Notes under the pieces: generated by a model | Seen by the model: the letters and a program-made list of their open reading frames with translations, nothing else | Databases searched by the model: none | What the model was told of the DNA's origin: nothing | DNA from: Amylostereum areolatum | Lineage: Eukaryota; Basidiomycota; Agaricomycetes; Russulales; Stereaceae | NCBI GenBank assembly: GCA_012932865.1 | Contig: SAXG01000018.1 | Location: forward strand, 248,001-312,000 | Length of the DNA stretch: 64,000 nt | Reading direction: 5' to 3' | Part shown: piece by piece, positions 22,101-33,819 of the stretch | Position numbering within the stretch: the first letter of the stretch is position 1 | How the letters are laid out: every line of letters starts with the position of its first letter | Program-made: the position numbers and the translations under genes

Positions 22101-22944
22101 GCGTTGCATGTCTCCGTTGGCCACGGAGGACGGGCCAGCATCAGCACCCAGATTGCCGCGTTGCGCAAGATTCTCCTTGCGTTACCCGAAGATACAGACG
22201 CAACAGAACTTGGTCAGAGCGTCGCGTCCGTTGTGAGGGTATGTAAACCACATTCGTGGAAGATATACACTCTGACTCCGGGATCGAATCAGGGTGTTCT
22301 TCCCATCGTTGTACACGCAGATAGCGCCGATGTCATCGCGACACTCATCTTGCTCAAGAGGGAAGCCGAGGAGAAGACTGGCGCCAGGATCCGAATGACG
22401 GTTGCAGGAGCGGCAGAGGCGCATATATTGGCGACAGAACTCGCACAGGCAGATATCGGCGTGATTGTCGCGCCTTCGCGACCCTTCCCAAGCGCATGGG
22501 AGCAGGAACGATTGTAAGTGTCATTTCTACTTGCCAAAAACGTTCCCTGACGGGTGAATATGGTCTATAGCCTACCAGGTCCACCGCTTTCGAAAGACAG
22601 TGCGATATCCAAGCTACTTTCCCATGGCGTTACGGTCGGCGTGGGCATCGTCGAGGCCTGGCAGGCGCGCAACACGCGCCTCGATATCGCATGGGTGAGT
22701 ACAATCCTATCTCCTTCACGGTCGGATGCTGACTGGTATATAGGCCGCTCTAGAGTCTGGCGGGGATATTTCCAAAACGGAAGCCCTCGCCCTCGCCTCG
22801 ACTAACCTGGAGAAGTTGCTGGGAGCAGAGACGCAGGTCGACAGCGCAGACCTGGTGGTGACTGCAGGTGGCGATTTATTGGAGTTGGGAAGTAAGGTGG
22901 TAGGCGTGGTATCATCGAGACGTGGGATAGTGGAGTTGTTCTAA
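19120..22944 (+). CDS. Amidohydrolase (metallo-dependent hydrolase), paralog 2
   Basis: This is a paralog of the gene at 1040-4758, with the same order of motifs and very similar splice structure. The start at 19120 has a good ACCACCATGG context. Residues about 26-44 form a hydrophobic signal anchor. Exon 1 ends at 19604, and exon 2 (from 19657) carries the metal-binding DNHSHLG motif and a GGVTTALVLPGSANAIG block. Tiny exons of 11 nt (20108-20118), 12 nt (20179-20190) and 12 nt (21239-21250) encode parts of HACGENP and GWDA. The C-terminal domain includes DLVIWDSHPLALGATP. The stop is TAA at 22942-22944. Transport to the secretory pathway is inferred; the substrate is unknown. Unlike several genes further right, it reads through without frame breaks. 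Confidence 0.88.
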
Positions 22945-23457
22945 CGTGGGATGCGTGGACCGTGTGTTATGCTGCGTTATTATTATGACAAACGAGCAAT
23001 TGAAGCGCAGAGGTGAACGCAGAGCGACGGAGAAAGAACAGGGGAACATTAAGATTATAATAAACGAGATCGTGAAGCAGAAGAGACCGATGCGCAAGCG
23101 GAATACAAACAAGAGAGGAAACAAATGGGAAACAACCGAGAACGAGAACGAGCGAGAAAGAGACGAGCGGGGGATACAAACAAGTTCGAAACCAAAGTCC
23201 AAGTCCGAGCAGCAGTCCAATCAAACCAACCTCCCACCATCTCACCACCTACTCACCCTCCTCCCCCCCTCGACGGAGACACTCCAAGGCATGGGCGGCC
23301 AACCCCACACCTCAAAGCACCCCGCCCCCACTCCCCTCCACGTCCCCTTTCCACCGTCGAGAGTGAATTGCAGTTCGTCGTCGGGTTTGGAAGCGGGTAC
23401 CTATAGAAGGGCGATCAAGCGAATGGTAAACGAGCGCGAGTAAGACCGTCCGTCTCC

Positions 23458-23687
23458 TCCGGCTGTCCGTGTCCTCGCGAAAGACACGACCAGTCGGAGC
23501 AGTGTCCGCTCACCTGTGTAACTTTGCGCGACGCTTGAAGAGACACACTGACAGTGTGGGACTTGGGCTGAATCCTGGGCATGCAGGGCCTGTGGAAAGG
23601 CGATCAAGCGAGAGGTAACGAAAGAGAGTAACCCGACCCTTCCTCCTCCGGCTGTCCGTGCCCTCGCGAAAGGCACGACCAGTCGGA
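23458..23687 (-). repeat. Two tandem hairpin units (copy B)
   Basis: Hairpins at 23458-23498 and 23647-23687 match those of copy A, 189 bp apart. The stem sequences CGTGCC/GGCACG (one unit GTGTC/GACAC) are kept although individual bases differ between units. Paired changes such as CGTGTCTTT with AGGACACG in one unit suggest the stem itself is maintained. Confidence 0.75.
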
Positions 23688-24070
23688 GCAGAGGTCGCAC
23701 ACCGTAGTAACAACAACGCGTTCAAGTGCGCGAGCCGGCGACGTGGTGAGGGCAGATGTTGCACCTCATGCCGTCGAACATGCAGCCGGTCGGACGTCCC
23801 TCCCGGGGAGGCGGCCTCGCCCAGGCCGTGACGCCGTCGCAGGGAACACGCTGGACCTTCTCGCCCACCACGGCGACGACGATCGAGCGCCAGAAAACTT
23901 TGGGGAAAGAGCGGGAAGACATGTAGGTAGGGATGGGGGATGGGGGGGTGGATGTGGGTGTGGGTGTGGGTATGGGTGCGGATGGGAGAGATGATAATGC
24001 AGGAGCAGAATCAAGAATGCAAGGATGTAGAACAAGCGAGCACTGAAGATAATACGTCCTCCCCGCCCGC

Positions 24071-24079
24071 CTTTTATAC
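24071..24079 (-). promoter_or_regulatory. TATA-like box inside repeat copy B
   Basis: This is the complement of the GTATAAAAG box seen in copy A and lies at the equivalent place. It points away from the unknown region at 24422-25999 and towards the hairpin units. Confidence 0.4.
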
Positions 24080-24421
24080 ACCCCCCGCCGGGGCCCCGCG
24101 CCAGGAATTCGGGTCGCCGTTGCGGTTTGGGCTGGGGGTCAGCTGGCGGTACGGTCTGAACTGCAATGGGGGGAGGCGGTACGGTCTGAACCGAAATCTG
24201 CGGCGCTGGGGCGGGAAATACACACTCTAGACTCTCCGCCATGGCGAAATGGGCTGGTGAAGGCGGGAAGCTATGCAGTTGAGACTGGAATCGTGGGAGA
24301 AGAGCGCGATCCACGGCCTCTGGGGGGCAGTTTGGGCCGCGTGGACGCATGGTAGCGGCGGTAGAACGTCTGGGGAGGTGAACGGCGTCGTCATCGGTTG
24401 AGATTCGAATGTGGAGGTCAT

Positions 24422-25999
24422 TGTATGCTGAAATTGCGGCCTTAGCTGGTTGGTTACTATACGTGCGACCTATGTCGCCACGGCGTGGAGAAACACGTCT
24501 GGTTTGGTCTGATTTTTACTGAAAATTGAGGGGTGTACAGTCAAAGACAGCGGTGAACGACCGCAATCTATTTCTTGCTACAGTGGCTAAACAGCTAGGC
24601 GGTGTTTGTGAGGCAAGATATGAGAAGGAGGGGATGGACGAGGATAGTTGAGAAGGACTTTGAGGTGATGGGTATTTTTTGAGTTCCGAAGCCCAATGGA
24701 AAGGTCGAGATGCCGACCATTGTAAGTTCCGGGATGCCGGATAGCGGAAAGATACCTAGAAGAAGTTTGGGAGGTCAGTGTACCAGTGAATACAGTCGAC
24801 CTAGAGACTTCATGGTCCACGGAAACGGCTCCCTGGTACTTAGGAGACTTGCAGACCTGTGAACAATGATTTCGAGAATCTTTAAAAGGTGTATAAGACT
24901 CACCTCCAGTGAATGATAAGCCGCGTATGTATAGATACGGAGACGACATGCCTGCAGCCAACATTATGAACAGACGGTGAGTTAGAAGGAGCAGCCCGAG
25001 CAATAAGATACATGCGCGTAATATGCGACCCTTGCGTGCGAAGACGTGGTATCCTGTAGGCCAAAATATATGCGCGTTGTACAAGTGGTTGATACTAGTG
25101 TCACGAGTATTTTGAGGCCGGCTGCACGGAGAAAAGGATGAAGGTAGACTTCTGGTATTAACCCGAACGAGGAATGTTCCCCTGCTCTGGAACTACAAGA
25201 TAGATACCGAGTACACGATTGAATGCGAGGGGAAACGGCTTTATTCCGTGCATGATTTCCCTGGCCTCGAAGCCTGTACGAGCCGCTGGAAAACTCCAAT
25301 TTGGTCCCCGCCTAAGGAACGCCTTTGTTACGAGTAAAACCAATGAGAATGGGCGACCCACAATTCGTGCTCCAGCAGAGGGAAGGAACTGCAGAGGGCC
25401 GTCGTGTAAATGAGAACTTGGCTTGATGTTGCCAACTTCGCTCAGCATAACCAGTCTTCATTCGACCTTGCAGCGTGTTGCAAAACGAGTTGGACATACA
25501 GAAATATCCACAGCTTCATCATGTGTGCTGAAAATTGGCCATGGTGTGTATGACATAAATGGTTCGTATCTGCTGAATAGAACATGATGAGAAATGTGTT
25601 CGAACCACAAGAAACGCTGGCTCACCCGAGGAGAAAGACTGCATTTATTCAAGAGTCGCGGTGGCATGTTATATATCCCAATGAGCGAGCTATGGCGATC
25701 TTCCAGCCCTATGGTTTTCGGAAAGATTCATATTATGTTCAATTCGTGTGCTAACCGACGGATGGTGAAGATGGGTGAAGTGTCCTTGTGTCCTTGTGAT
25801 AACCAGGCTCGGTCCAGTAGCGTTTGTGTTGCCTAAGTCGGGTGCACTCCTCGGTCCAAGAGCTTCACACAGTGTGGAATCTGGTCTGTGGATGCAACGG
25901 AACGAAGGAAGTAAGATCAACAGCTCGGGGCCGGTCATCGTGGTGGATCGAGAAGAAGACGCGTCGCGGCAGTTCACACGCGCCTTCCCTCCGTCCACA
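24422..25999. other. Region without a supported gene, about 1.6 kb
   Basis: Minus-strand open stretches (25667-25458, 25448-25158, 25084-24587) include hydrophobic segments such as LLLGLLLLTHRLFIMLAAG, but no frame-consistent gene could be assembled. A decayed membrane-protein gene is possible. The last 200 bp should contain the TRM44 promoter. Confidence 0.4.
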
Positions 26000-27693
26000 A
26001 TGAGCAACACCTCACGCCCCCGATTTTCTTCTAACCCGTGCGATGCGACACAAGAAACTTCTCTGAAATCTCCCAACGTGGACTGGATACCGATAATATC
26101 TTGTCCCGCCGATGTCCCCCTCGACCTCGTGAGCACCTTCCCTTCGTTTCACATTCACCCCGCCAAACTGACTCCAAGTTCCAAGTCGCCATCTCCCAGC
26201 TGATCCACCATCCAGAATACAACTCCACGCTCATCCTCCGCTCAGAGACCGTCGCGGACGTGATCGACAACTTTCCATCGGCCGTTCCCCGCCTCGACGA
26301 TCTTGTCCCAGTGCAAAATATCCACCGCAAACTTCTCGCTCGTCGGCCAACTCGCGATGCCTCTCTTGAACAACACTGCACGCTATACGCCACACCATTG
26401 GACCCGAATCCCATTGTGCTCGTCCTGACGCCGATCGTTCCTCCCGGAGGCCAACTTCCGTATTACCATCCAACGGTTTCCCACCTCGCCTTCCGGTACA
26501 TCCCCGCGACCTCTCGTTTTCAAATCGATGTCGTTCCCCTACCGGAAGCACCGCTGGACCTCAACTCTCGGCTCTACCGCACCTGTCTCGCCCTACTTGA
26601 AACACTCCATCGGTATGGCTGGGGCGCGCTCACTCAATATCGCAAACGCGTCGCACACGACTGCCTTGTTCACCGGGAAACTTATCAAGATCTCTACCTG
26701 ACTATGCGCGAGCGCCACAAACATATCGTGAACGAATGGCAAGAGGTGACCGATCCCCTCAAGCACGTCTTCGAAGTGAGTTTCATGCATCCTCTTCACC
26801 TACGTTTCCTTGAACCCCGCCAACAGGATATTGGCATCGCAACTTTCCTAATGCTCCTATGGAGAGATACGAGCGACCCGAATTATACTGTGCCAGTGCT
26901 AGACTGTGAGCCTCCATCAGAAGAACCATGGCGAAAGTGGCCCCGTCCCGCTGGTGGCTTTGTCGACCTTGGGTAAGGTTTTTCTCTCGTCTCCCCTTTC
27001 CTTCCCACTGAAACGAAACTTCGCATCCTAGTTGCGGAAACGGGCTTCTCACCCACATTCTCACCTCGGAAGGCTATCAAGGCCACGGTATCGACGTCCG
27101 CGCGCGCACCTCCTGGTCGCACTACCCTCCCACGACCCAATCCCAACTGCACGTCTCCCCTCTCGATCCCACGTCTCCCACATCCCCTTTCCTCCCTCCT
27201 CAAAGCTTCCTCATTGGCAACCACGCCGACGAGCTCACGCCTTGGCTTCCCCTTCTTTCCACGCTCACTCGCGCCTCAGGATACCTCTCCATCCCGTGCT
27301 GCGCCTGGTCCTTCGACGCCCGCTTCGACCGTGCCCGGGATACGCCTCTCCTGTCCATTGACCCTGTATCGCTCAACCTTGGCGGGGACGGGTCGTACGC
27401 GAGCTCTTATTCTATGTATCGCATCTGGCTCGCGGCACTGAGCGTTCATTGCGGATGGGAGATCGAATGCGAAGCGTTGAGGATCCCGAGCACGCGCAAC
27501 TGGGCACTCGTGGGTAAGGGCGTTTATTTACTTTTGAACCTACGATCCTCACCTATGTGCGTTTTATTTAGGCAGGAAGCGTACAAAGGAAAATGACGCC
27601 GTGGATTCGAACATCCAATCGATCCTTGAGAGCGTCAAGCAACGAGGTATCTTCAAGACACGACGTCCAGAAGGCAAAGCGGGCGATCACTGA
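26000..27693 (+). CDS. TRM44: tRNA (uracil-2'-O-)-methyltransferase TRM44
   Basis: TRM44 makes 2'-O-methyluridine at position 44 of tRNA-Ser, using S-adenosylmethionine, in the cytoplasm. Five exons (26000-26128, 26179-26775, 26827-26972, 27032-27513, 27572-27693) join in frame to give 491 residues. The N-terminal part has WIPIISCPADVPLD; the middle has RHKHIVNEWQEVTDP; the SAM-binding loop reads GGFVDLGCGNGLLTHIL; then PCCAWSFDARF and the C-terminal YRIWLAALSVHCGWEIE block. These match the family in order and length. The ATG at 26000 (CCACAATGAGC) opens the only frame that joins at the first intron. The gene is convergent with PEX5, with 84 bp between stop codons. Confidence 0.93.
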
Positions 27694-27777
27694 TGCTCAC
27701 ACCGCATAAAATTCAACTTTGTCCTATTACACATATTGCCGTGATATATACTACATACATGGTTAATCCTCTTCGGC

Positions 27778-30205
27778 CTAAAATTCGAAGCCTTCCTTAC
27801 GGAACACCTCCAGGTTTACATTGGCCGTAGTCTGCTCCGATAGATCGGTTCGTCGCTGAGAAAGAAAGAAAGAAAGGGAGAGAAGTCAGACAGACTTGGT
27901 TGGACGAATAACGAAAGAACATACCATTGCAATGAAAGCCCGACGCAATGTCGACAGTAGTTGCTCGCTTTTATCCCCCCCTGTGGACTCCTGCATCACA
28001 AGCGCACTAAGGAAATGTTCCGCCGCCTCTTTGTGAGCGCCGATGTTGAGACCTTCCCCAAGGAAAGCCTGTCAGAACACATTGGGGCGGATCGTGGAGA
28101 GAAACAAAACGTACAAGCCACGCCGACATTATAAATGGCCCGAGTATAGGTCGGCCGCAAGCCAAGAGCCTGCCTGTACGCCCCAAGCGACTCCTCCGGC
28201 TTGTTCCCATTTGACAGCGACGACCCAAGCCTATTCCAAAGCAGGTAGTCCTAACATCCCCGCACCAATCAGACCTTCGTCCCCGTAAACAGAGAAGAAA
28301 CGCACGTTGGGTCGCTCCGCAAGGGCCGTTTCGAAGCAATCCTTCGCCCGGTCGAAGTTTCCGTTCGTGTAGAACAGGACTCCGAGCGCAATCTGCACGT
28401 CCGGATCGATGATGCCTTGCGCGTGTTGCGCCCGCGCGACGGTGAGGAACGCGTCCGTGACCATCTCATGCGAATGCCACTGGGACTGCGAAAGTGACTC
28501 CGTCGCGTGGGGTGATATGGGATATTCTGGGTGGCGTGCACCCAACCAGCGGAGGAGCATGGCATGAGAGGCGCGGTCGAAAGATTCGTTGGTGTACGAT
28601 ATCGCGAGCGACTAATGAGGCGTTAGTTATGACCTGAAAGAAACGAGTCGCCGGCACATACAAGCATACCGGCGCCGGCTGCACCAGCTTCAGTGGCGAT
28701 ACGAACACCCTCGGTAAGGGCCTTCATCCCAGCCTCTTCGCGTTCGTCCATGTTGCGTGTCTCGCCGAGCAGGATCCACGCCTCGTATCCGCCTTCGCCG
28801 AGGTGGCCTTTCTGGATGGCTGCTTCCAGAAGAAGCGCGGCGTCGGTTAGCGAACCGTTATTCTCCAAGAGCCTCTTGGCCTCGTCGAGGGGAGATGTGG
28901 TCGACGAAGAGGGATCCAGATATTTGTTGTTCGATTCTAACACATATCGGTTAGCAACAGTGTGTGCAAGTTTGGGAAGATGAAGGTACCGAACGAGTAA
29001 GGGTCGAGGAGGGGAATTCCCTCGTGGTCAAACTTGACAGTATCCCCGAACGTGTCGCCCAAGTCGCCCAGACCATTTTCCCAAGCCTGTTGCATCCCAC
29101 TTCCGTAGTCAAGGTTCTCGTCCTGTGACCGCATGAGTTGATTGAACTCCGCTTCCCATTTGGCCATCTCATCCTGCGGTGGCGGCATATCCGAGTTACG
29201 CATCTGATCCCAAACACTATGCGATCCCTCAGCAGAAGTACAGCACGCGGGAAGAGGAAAACGTACTCTTTGAAGGTCGACGTCTGATCGGTGTCGTTGA
29301 GCGTGGCCGAGCTAAGGTTATCAGTAAGCACCTGAACCTCATCGGCCACCTCCGGTTTATGTGCAATGGCCTGAGCGGGTTGCAAAGACGCGTCGATCTG
29401 GGCGAAGGCCGCATCGAAGTCAGCTTCCTTTAGCTTGCCCTTGCCCTTGTCCAACGCAAGTGATGGGGGGCTTCCGAGGCCTTGCATGTAGTTTTGAGGG
29501 AAGGAGTTCATGCCGCCATACATAAAGGACGAGTTGCCATATGGACTCATTTGGTTCTGAAGAACTGGAGGAATTGTCGGCGTGAGTGGTAGGTATCTTA
29601 CGAGAAGTTGCATGAAGCGCACCAGGAGATTGCATGGCCTGTTGTTGATGCGGCTGGTTTGGTATGGCAGGAATTATCGCGTGGGATGCGTCGAATTCAC
29701 CTGCCCAGGCCATTGGAGGCATGCCTGACCTGGCAGCAGTCTGCGTGTTCTCCTGACGCTGGATCTCGGCCCAGGCTTGCGAGAAATCGGGAGCTTGGTT
29801 GCGGGCAGCGGTCATAAGCTGCAGTTGGCGGGCCACGGCCTCATTCATGACCATGTTAGGAGCTATAGAGGGCACTTGGGGGTTTCCATCGAAAAACTGT
29901 CGAGCCATGACCATGTCTTGTTCAGCAGCTGCCTGAGCAGAACTACTAGGGAGATGGTGTAACTGTAATACAGGCGACGTCAGTTTATGGTCTCGGTGTC
30001 CTTCAGCTGAGCATATGCGTACTCGAGAAGAGGATGGGCCCGCGATCCTGTCCTGCACCGAGTGTTAGCAGGAACTTTCGCTCGTAGACTGGAGCACACG
30101 CACCTGTTGCAGGCTTCGATCGCCATCTGTGTGTTTGAGGACTTGGGAAAGCGGATTTGCGTCAATGGCGCACTCAGCGCCGGACATAAGGCCTTGGAGG
30201 GACAT
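27778..30205 (-). CDS. PEX5: Peroxisomal targeting signal receptor PEX5
   Basis: PEX5 is the cycling cytosolic receptor that binds PTS1 proteins (C-terminal SKL type) and delivers them to the peroxisome. Ten exons (30104-30205, 30023-30052, 29602-29962, 29267-29564, 28990-29216, 28662-28936, 28306-28611, 28115-28250, 27925-28052, 27778-27855) join in frame to 646 residues. The N-terminus has GAECAIDANPLSQ with the conserved Cys12 used for mono-ubiquitination and recycling. WxxxF-type segments (VWDQM, KWEAEF) lie around residues 265-290. A block of TPR repeats from about residue 340 includes GQTRN-like helices, ALGVLFYTNGNFDRAKDCF and DYLLWNRLGSSLSNGNK. Intron 3 is only 37 nt. The gene is divergent from ETF-alpha, with 169 bp between starts. 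Confidence 0.96.
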
Positions 30206-30374
30206 GGTGGCGGGAAGAGAAGGTGGTAAGTAAGCGGAAAGCGATGAGGGGGAGCCAACGCCGGCGCGGACACGTGAAATGTCCAGAAATCCGGGGTAAG
30301 TAGACATCCGCTGCTTTCACTCGTCTCCTTCAAGTGCTGGGCCACCACATCCCAAGTTACGCTCGTCGTCCACG
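30206..30374. promoter_or_regulatory. Divergent promoter region between PEX5 and ETF-alpha
   Basis: Only 169 bp separate the two start codons, so both 5' untranslated regions and both promoters must share this space. No clear TATA box is visible. Co-regulation during growth on fatty acids would make sense, but no known fatty-acid response element could be identified with confidence. Confidence 0.55.
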
Positions 30375-31554
30375 ATGCTTCGCGCTCGCTCCGTCCTCGC
30401 TCACAACGCCCGCGCCGTTCTGCTTCGCGCATACGCGACTGCCTCATCGCCCCATGCGCTCGTCCTCCTCGAGCACCGGAACGGATCCGTGGAATCCGGC
30501 TCTTTGGTCGCCCTCACCGCCGCTCAGCAACTTGGAGGTAAAGTGACAGGTCTCGTCATCGGAGGACCCGACCAAGTCCCTGCCGTGCTTGAAAAAGTCA
30601 AGAAGTGCGTGCGTGTGTGGCTAGTCTTCTATTCTATTCTGACCCGGCGACTCCTTTCCATTTCCACAGCTTGAAGGGCTTGTCCACCGTTCTACACTCA
30701 ACATCCCCCCAGTATGCATCCTCCGTGCCCGAGATCGTAGGCCCTATCTTCGAGAAGCTCCTCGAGTCTGGCTCTCCCTACACCCACGTTGTCTCATCGC
30801 ACTCTTCCGCCGCCAAAGCCCTCCTCCCTCGCGTTGCCGCAAAACTTTCAGTCCCTGCCGTGTCTGACATCATCTCCGTCGAACACGACGCCTCCGCGAA
30901 CACCACTACCTTCTCCCGGCCCATATATGCCGGTAACGCCATTGCCACCGTCCGCACACCCGCCTCCGTTCCAATCAAGTTTTTCACCGTGCGCTCAACC
31001 GCTTTTTCTGCCGCCTTGACCGACGCTTCAACCACGGTCGAGCTCATTCCTCTTGACCCGGTCGATGTCCCCGATTCTCCCACCCAGCATATCAAGACTG
31101 AACTCGCCAAATCTGACCGGCCAGAGCTTGGCTCCGCGACACGCATTGTCTCCGGGGGACGTGCGCTCAAGAACGCCGAAACGTTCAAGAGCACGCTCGA
31201 ACCCCTCGCCGACGTCCTGGGCGCCGCCATCGGTGCTTCTCGCGCGGCTGTCGATGCAGGCTACGTGGACAACTCGCTCCAGGTTGGACAGACGGGCAAG
31301 GTCGTCGCGCCCGAACTTTACATCGCGGTCGGCATTTCAGGCGCTATCCAGCATCTTGCGGGCATGAAGGATTCCAAGATGATTGTTGCCATCAACAAAG
31401 TGCGTTTGCGTCCCTATTTCTCGTAACATGTATTCAACCTAACACTGACGGTGTGCAGGATGCGGATGCGCCAATTTTCCAGGTCGCAGATGCGGGACTG
31501 GTGGCTGACCTATATGATGCCGTCCCAGAGCTCGTGGAGAAACTGAAGAAGTAG
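30375..31554 (+). CDS. ETFA: Electron transfer flavoprotein alpha subunit, mitochondrial
   Basis: ETF-alpha, with ETF-beta, takes electrons from acyl-CoA and other dehydrogenases in the mitochondrial matrix and passes them to ETF-ubiquinone oxidoreductase. Three exons (30375-30604, 30670-31399, 31459-31554) give 351 residues, the usual length. The first 20 residues are rich in R and A and lack acidic residues, as in a matrix-targeting peptide. The N-terminal domain starts [14 protein letters not shown]. The FAD-binding C-terminal part has [43 protein letters not shown] and [13 protein letters not shown], all conserved in the family. The gene ends 78 bp from the convergent FAD monooxygenase gene. 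Confidence 0.97.
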
Positions 31555-31632
31555 AATTATAACATTCCTCTCGCAATACTATACAGCCCACCCATTTGTA
31601 CATCCAAACAGTCGAACGAACATCCATCCTAG

Positions 31633-33389
31633 TCAGAGACGCGTTTGCACCTGTGACTTCATCACCGCCAGCGCACGCCGAGCATCTTCTTCTGGCCCAC
31701 GCACCCACAGCCAATCCCACATATGCTCAATCGCCGGCCCCAGCTCTGTGTATCGGTCCTTGAGTGCACTATTGAACTCATACATCATGCCGGACTCGCG
31801 CGACCCGCGCAAGACGTGGCTCGCCTGCGGTAGACGAATGGCTTCGTACGCGGCGAGGGCGCTCGGGAGAGTACTTGGTGTAACAAAAGGGTCTCCAAGC
31901 AGTGCGGCCAAAATATACGCGTCCTTTTGAGAGGCATGCATTAGTCGCCGCGAGAGTAGCACGAGGGAGGACAACATACTTCGATAGCCTGGCCGGCACC
32001 CGCACCTTGGTGGGGTAACATCGCATGCGCCTGCGAGCAACCCTTTTGTCAGCGAAAAGCACCCAAGGGATGTGGGGAAGACTAACAGAGTCGCCGACAA
32101 GGACAACGTTTCTGGACACATATGTGGGTATAGGCTTTAGCATATGTAGCCCCCATTTCGTTGGCTTCTCGATGCACTATCCACCTATGTTAACCTTTTG
32201 AGAGGGTAGTTATGAAGAAGAGACATACCTCGAGCAGCTCACATACCTCAGGCTCCCAGCCTGAAAAGCAGTCCAGAAGCTCCTCTCGGGAACACTCCTC
32301 GACCCACGGCGCGTTCCACTCCGTGCCCTCCTTCTTCAGCTGGGATACAAACGTGATTACGTTGACGATGGTACCCTGCGATATTGCGTAGCTGACAACG
32401 TGCTGTCCTCCAAGGTCGAGCTTCAGTATTCAAGCTAGAGTGAACAAACTACTTCACACCTTGCTTTGGCCACAATACTATGGAAAGAAAGTCAACCACA
32501 TATTGCTCGAAGAACAATAAAAACCGACCATCATGGGGCTCTGCACCGCCCTATGGTTAGCGTCTCCCTTCCTGAGTTTCTCGACAGGCACAAGTCCCCT
32601 ATAAGCAACGATTCCGCTCCACACAGGGTGGATGTACTTCAACAACTCGGGATTTCCGTTCTTTTCTGCAAGCCTACGAAACATAATCTCCCGCACGGCC
32701 GACTTGATCCCGTCGCATCCAACGAGTATATCGCATGTCGCCTCCGTTCCGTCAGCGAACCTTAAACCTGTCTCCCCAGTGCTATCGGATGTAGAGTAGG
32801 ACGTAAGGCGCTTGCCGAAATGCGCGATTCCAGGCGGGAGATGCTGAATGAATGTGTCCAGAAAATGGGCGCGGTGGAAGCGGATACAGCCGTCTACAAC
32901 ATCATGACAATGAATATGCAGAAAATCATAGAAATGGGGGTGACCTACAGGGCAACTCGAAGAGATGGAATCTGGATCCTTCGTGTGGTACGTCCGACTT
33001 GCGATAATCGAACCCGATACCTTCTACGACCTCATGGCGTCAGTCTCGTACCATATCGAGGAGAACGCGGGAGTACCTCACCAGTTGATCCATCCGGAAC
33101 TGCATAAGCTACCTTGGCGAAATCCTCCGCCAAACCTAACAGTTCCAATATCCTCCACGTCCTGAACCAGATCATAACCCCGGCGCCGATCTCGGCAAAA
33201 CGCCCCGCGACTTCATAAAGTTCGACTTGGAGGTCAGCATGCTTGGAAAGTGCAACGGCGAGACAAAGTCCGCTAATGCCACCACCACTGGACCATGGCC
33301 TTGGATCAGTCTACAGACGAGGACTGCACCGGAGTACCGAGAACACACCAGATTGCAATTCGTAGACGAGGTCGGCGAGGTTCAGCCAT
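31633..33389 (-). CDS. FAD-dependent monooxygenase (salicylate hydroxylase-like)
   Basis: This is a class A flavoprotein hydroxylase, which uses NAD(P)H and O2 to hydroxylate an aromatic or related substrate; the substrate is not known. Nine exons (33349-33389, 33082-33287, 32949-33020, 32529-32893, 32460-32477, 32229-32402, 32087-32176, 31980-32030, 31633-31923) join in frame to 435 residues. The dinucleotide fold begins IAICGGGISGLCLA, followed by ELYE and GAGV. A central GCDGIKSAVR (DG motif) and a late NVVLVGDS joined to AHAMLPHQGAGAGQAIEDA complete the FAD site. One exon is only 18 nt (32460-32477). Salicylate 1-hydroxylase-like catabolic roles or secondary metabolism are both possible; no biosynthetic cluster surrounds it. 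Confidence 0.93.
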
Positions 33390-33819
33390 GACGATAAAAG
33401 ACAGATAACATCAAGCATGTTTACTGATGCTCCCTTGCAACACCGTGGGTGTTGGGCCTTGGGAAGGTCACACGCGAAGAAGCACAAAACGAAGTGGCCA
33501 TTAAGTTGTGGTAAGATCGGTCCCATGATAGCCTTCAAATCAAACCACGCGAGATGGCCGTGAGACTTCGAAAGACATATACCGGGTCCTGTGTAAAGTA
33601 AATGATCCTTCTTGCCAAGGGTAGGGCTGGCATGAAGGTTCGGGATGAGATGAAGGGAAGGAGCGCGAAGATAGAAACGCGGTAGCGTGACCTTGGCCGT
33701 TCCCACGTGATTTTCACGCAGGGCTTACGCGTCGCAGTCCCAACACCCGACGGCTCAGACTTGTCTCTGCCCATCACCAGCACTCTTCGCCATACTACTT
33801 CTCGTCTCCGGAATCCGTA

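Larger units (their letters stand above)
22985..24421 (-). repeat. Dispersed repeat, copy B (uninterrupted)
   Basis: This is the inverted copy of 6201-9035 without the nested 1.2-kb element. It begins at 24421 on the minus strand and loses similarity to copy A by about 23040, with the probable element end near 22985. TATGCTG occurs on both sides (about 22969-22975 and 24424-24430), which may be a 7-bp target duplication. It starts about 40 bp after the stop codon of amidohydrolase paralog 2, so it may supply or disturb that gene's 3' end. It contains two hairpin units where copy A has three. Confidence 0.82.

Noticed and set aside
6201..24421. Inverted copies A and B as ends of one giant transposon or inverted segmental duplication
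   Set aside because: Copy A lies upstream of the 5' end of paralog 1, while copy B lies downstream of the 3' end of paralog 2, so the layout is not mirrored. Copy boundaries lack matching terminal repeats or a shared target duplication.
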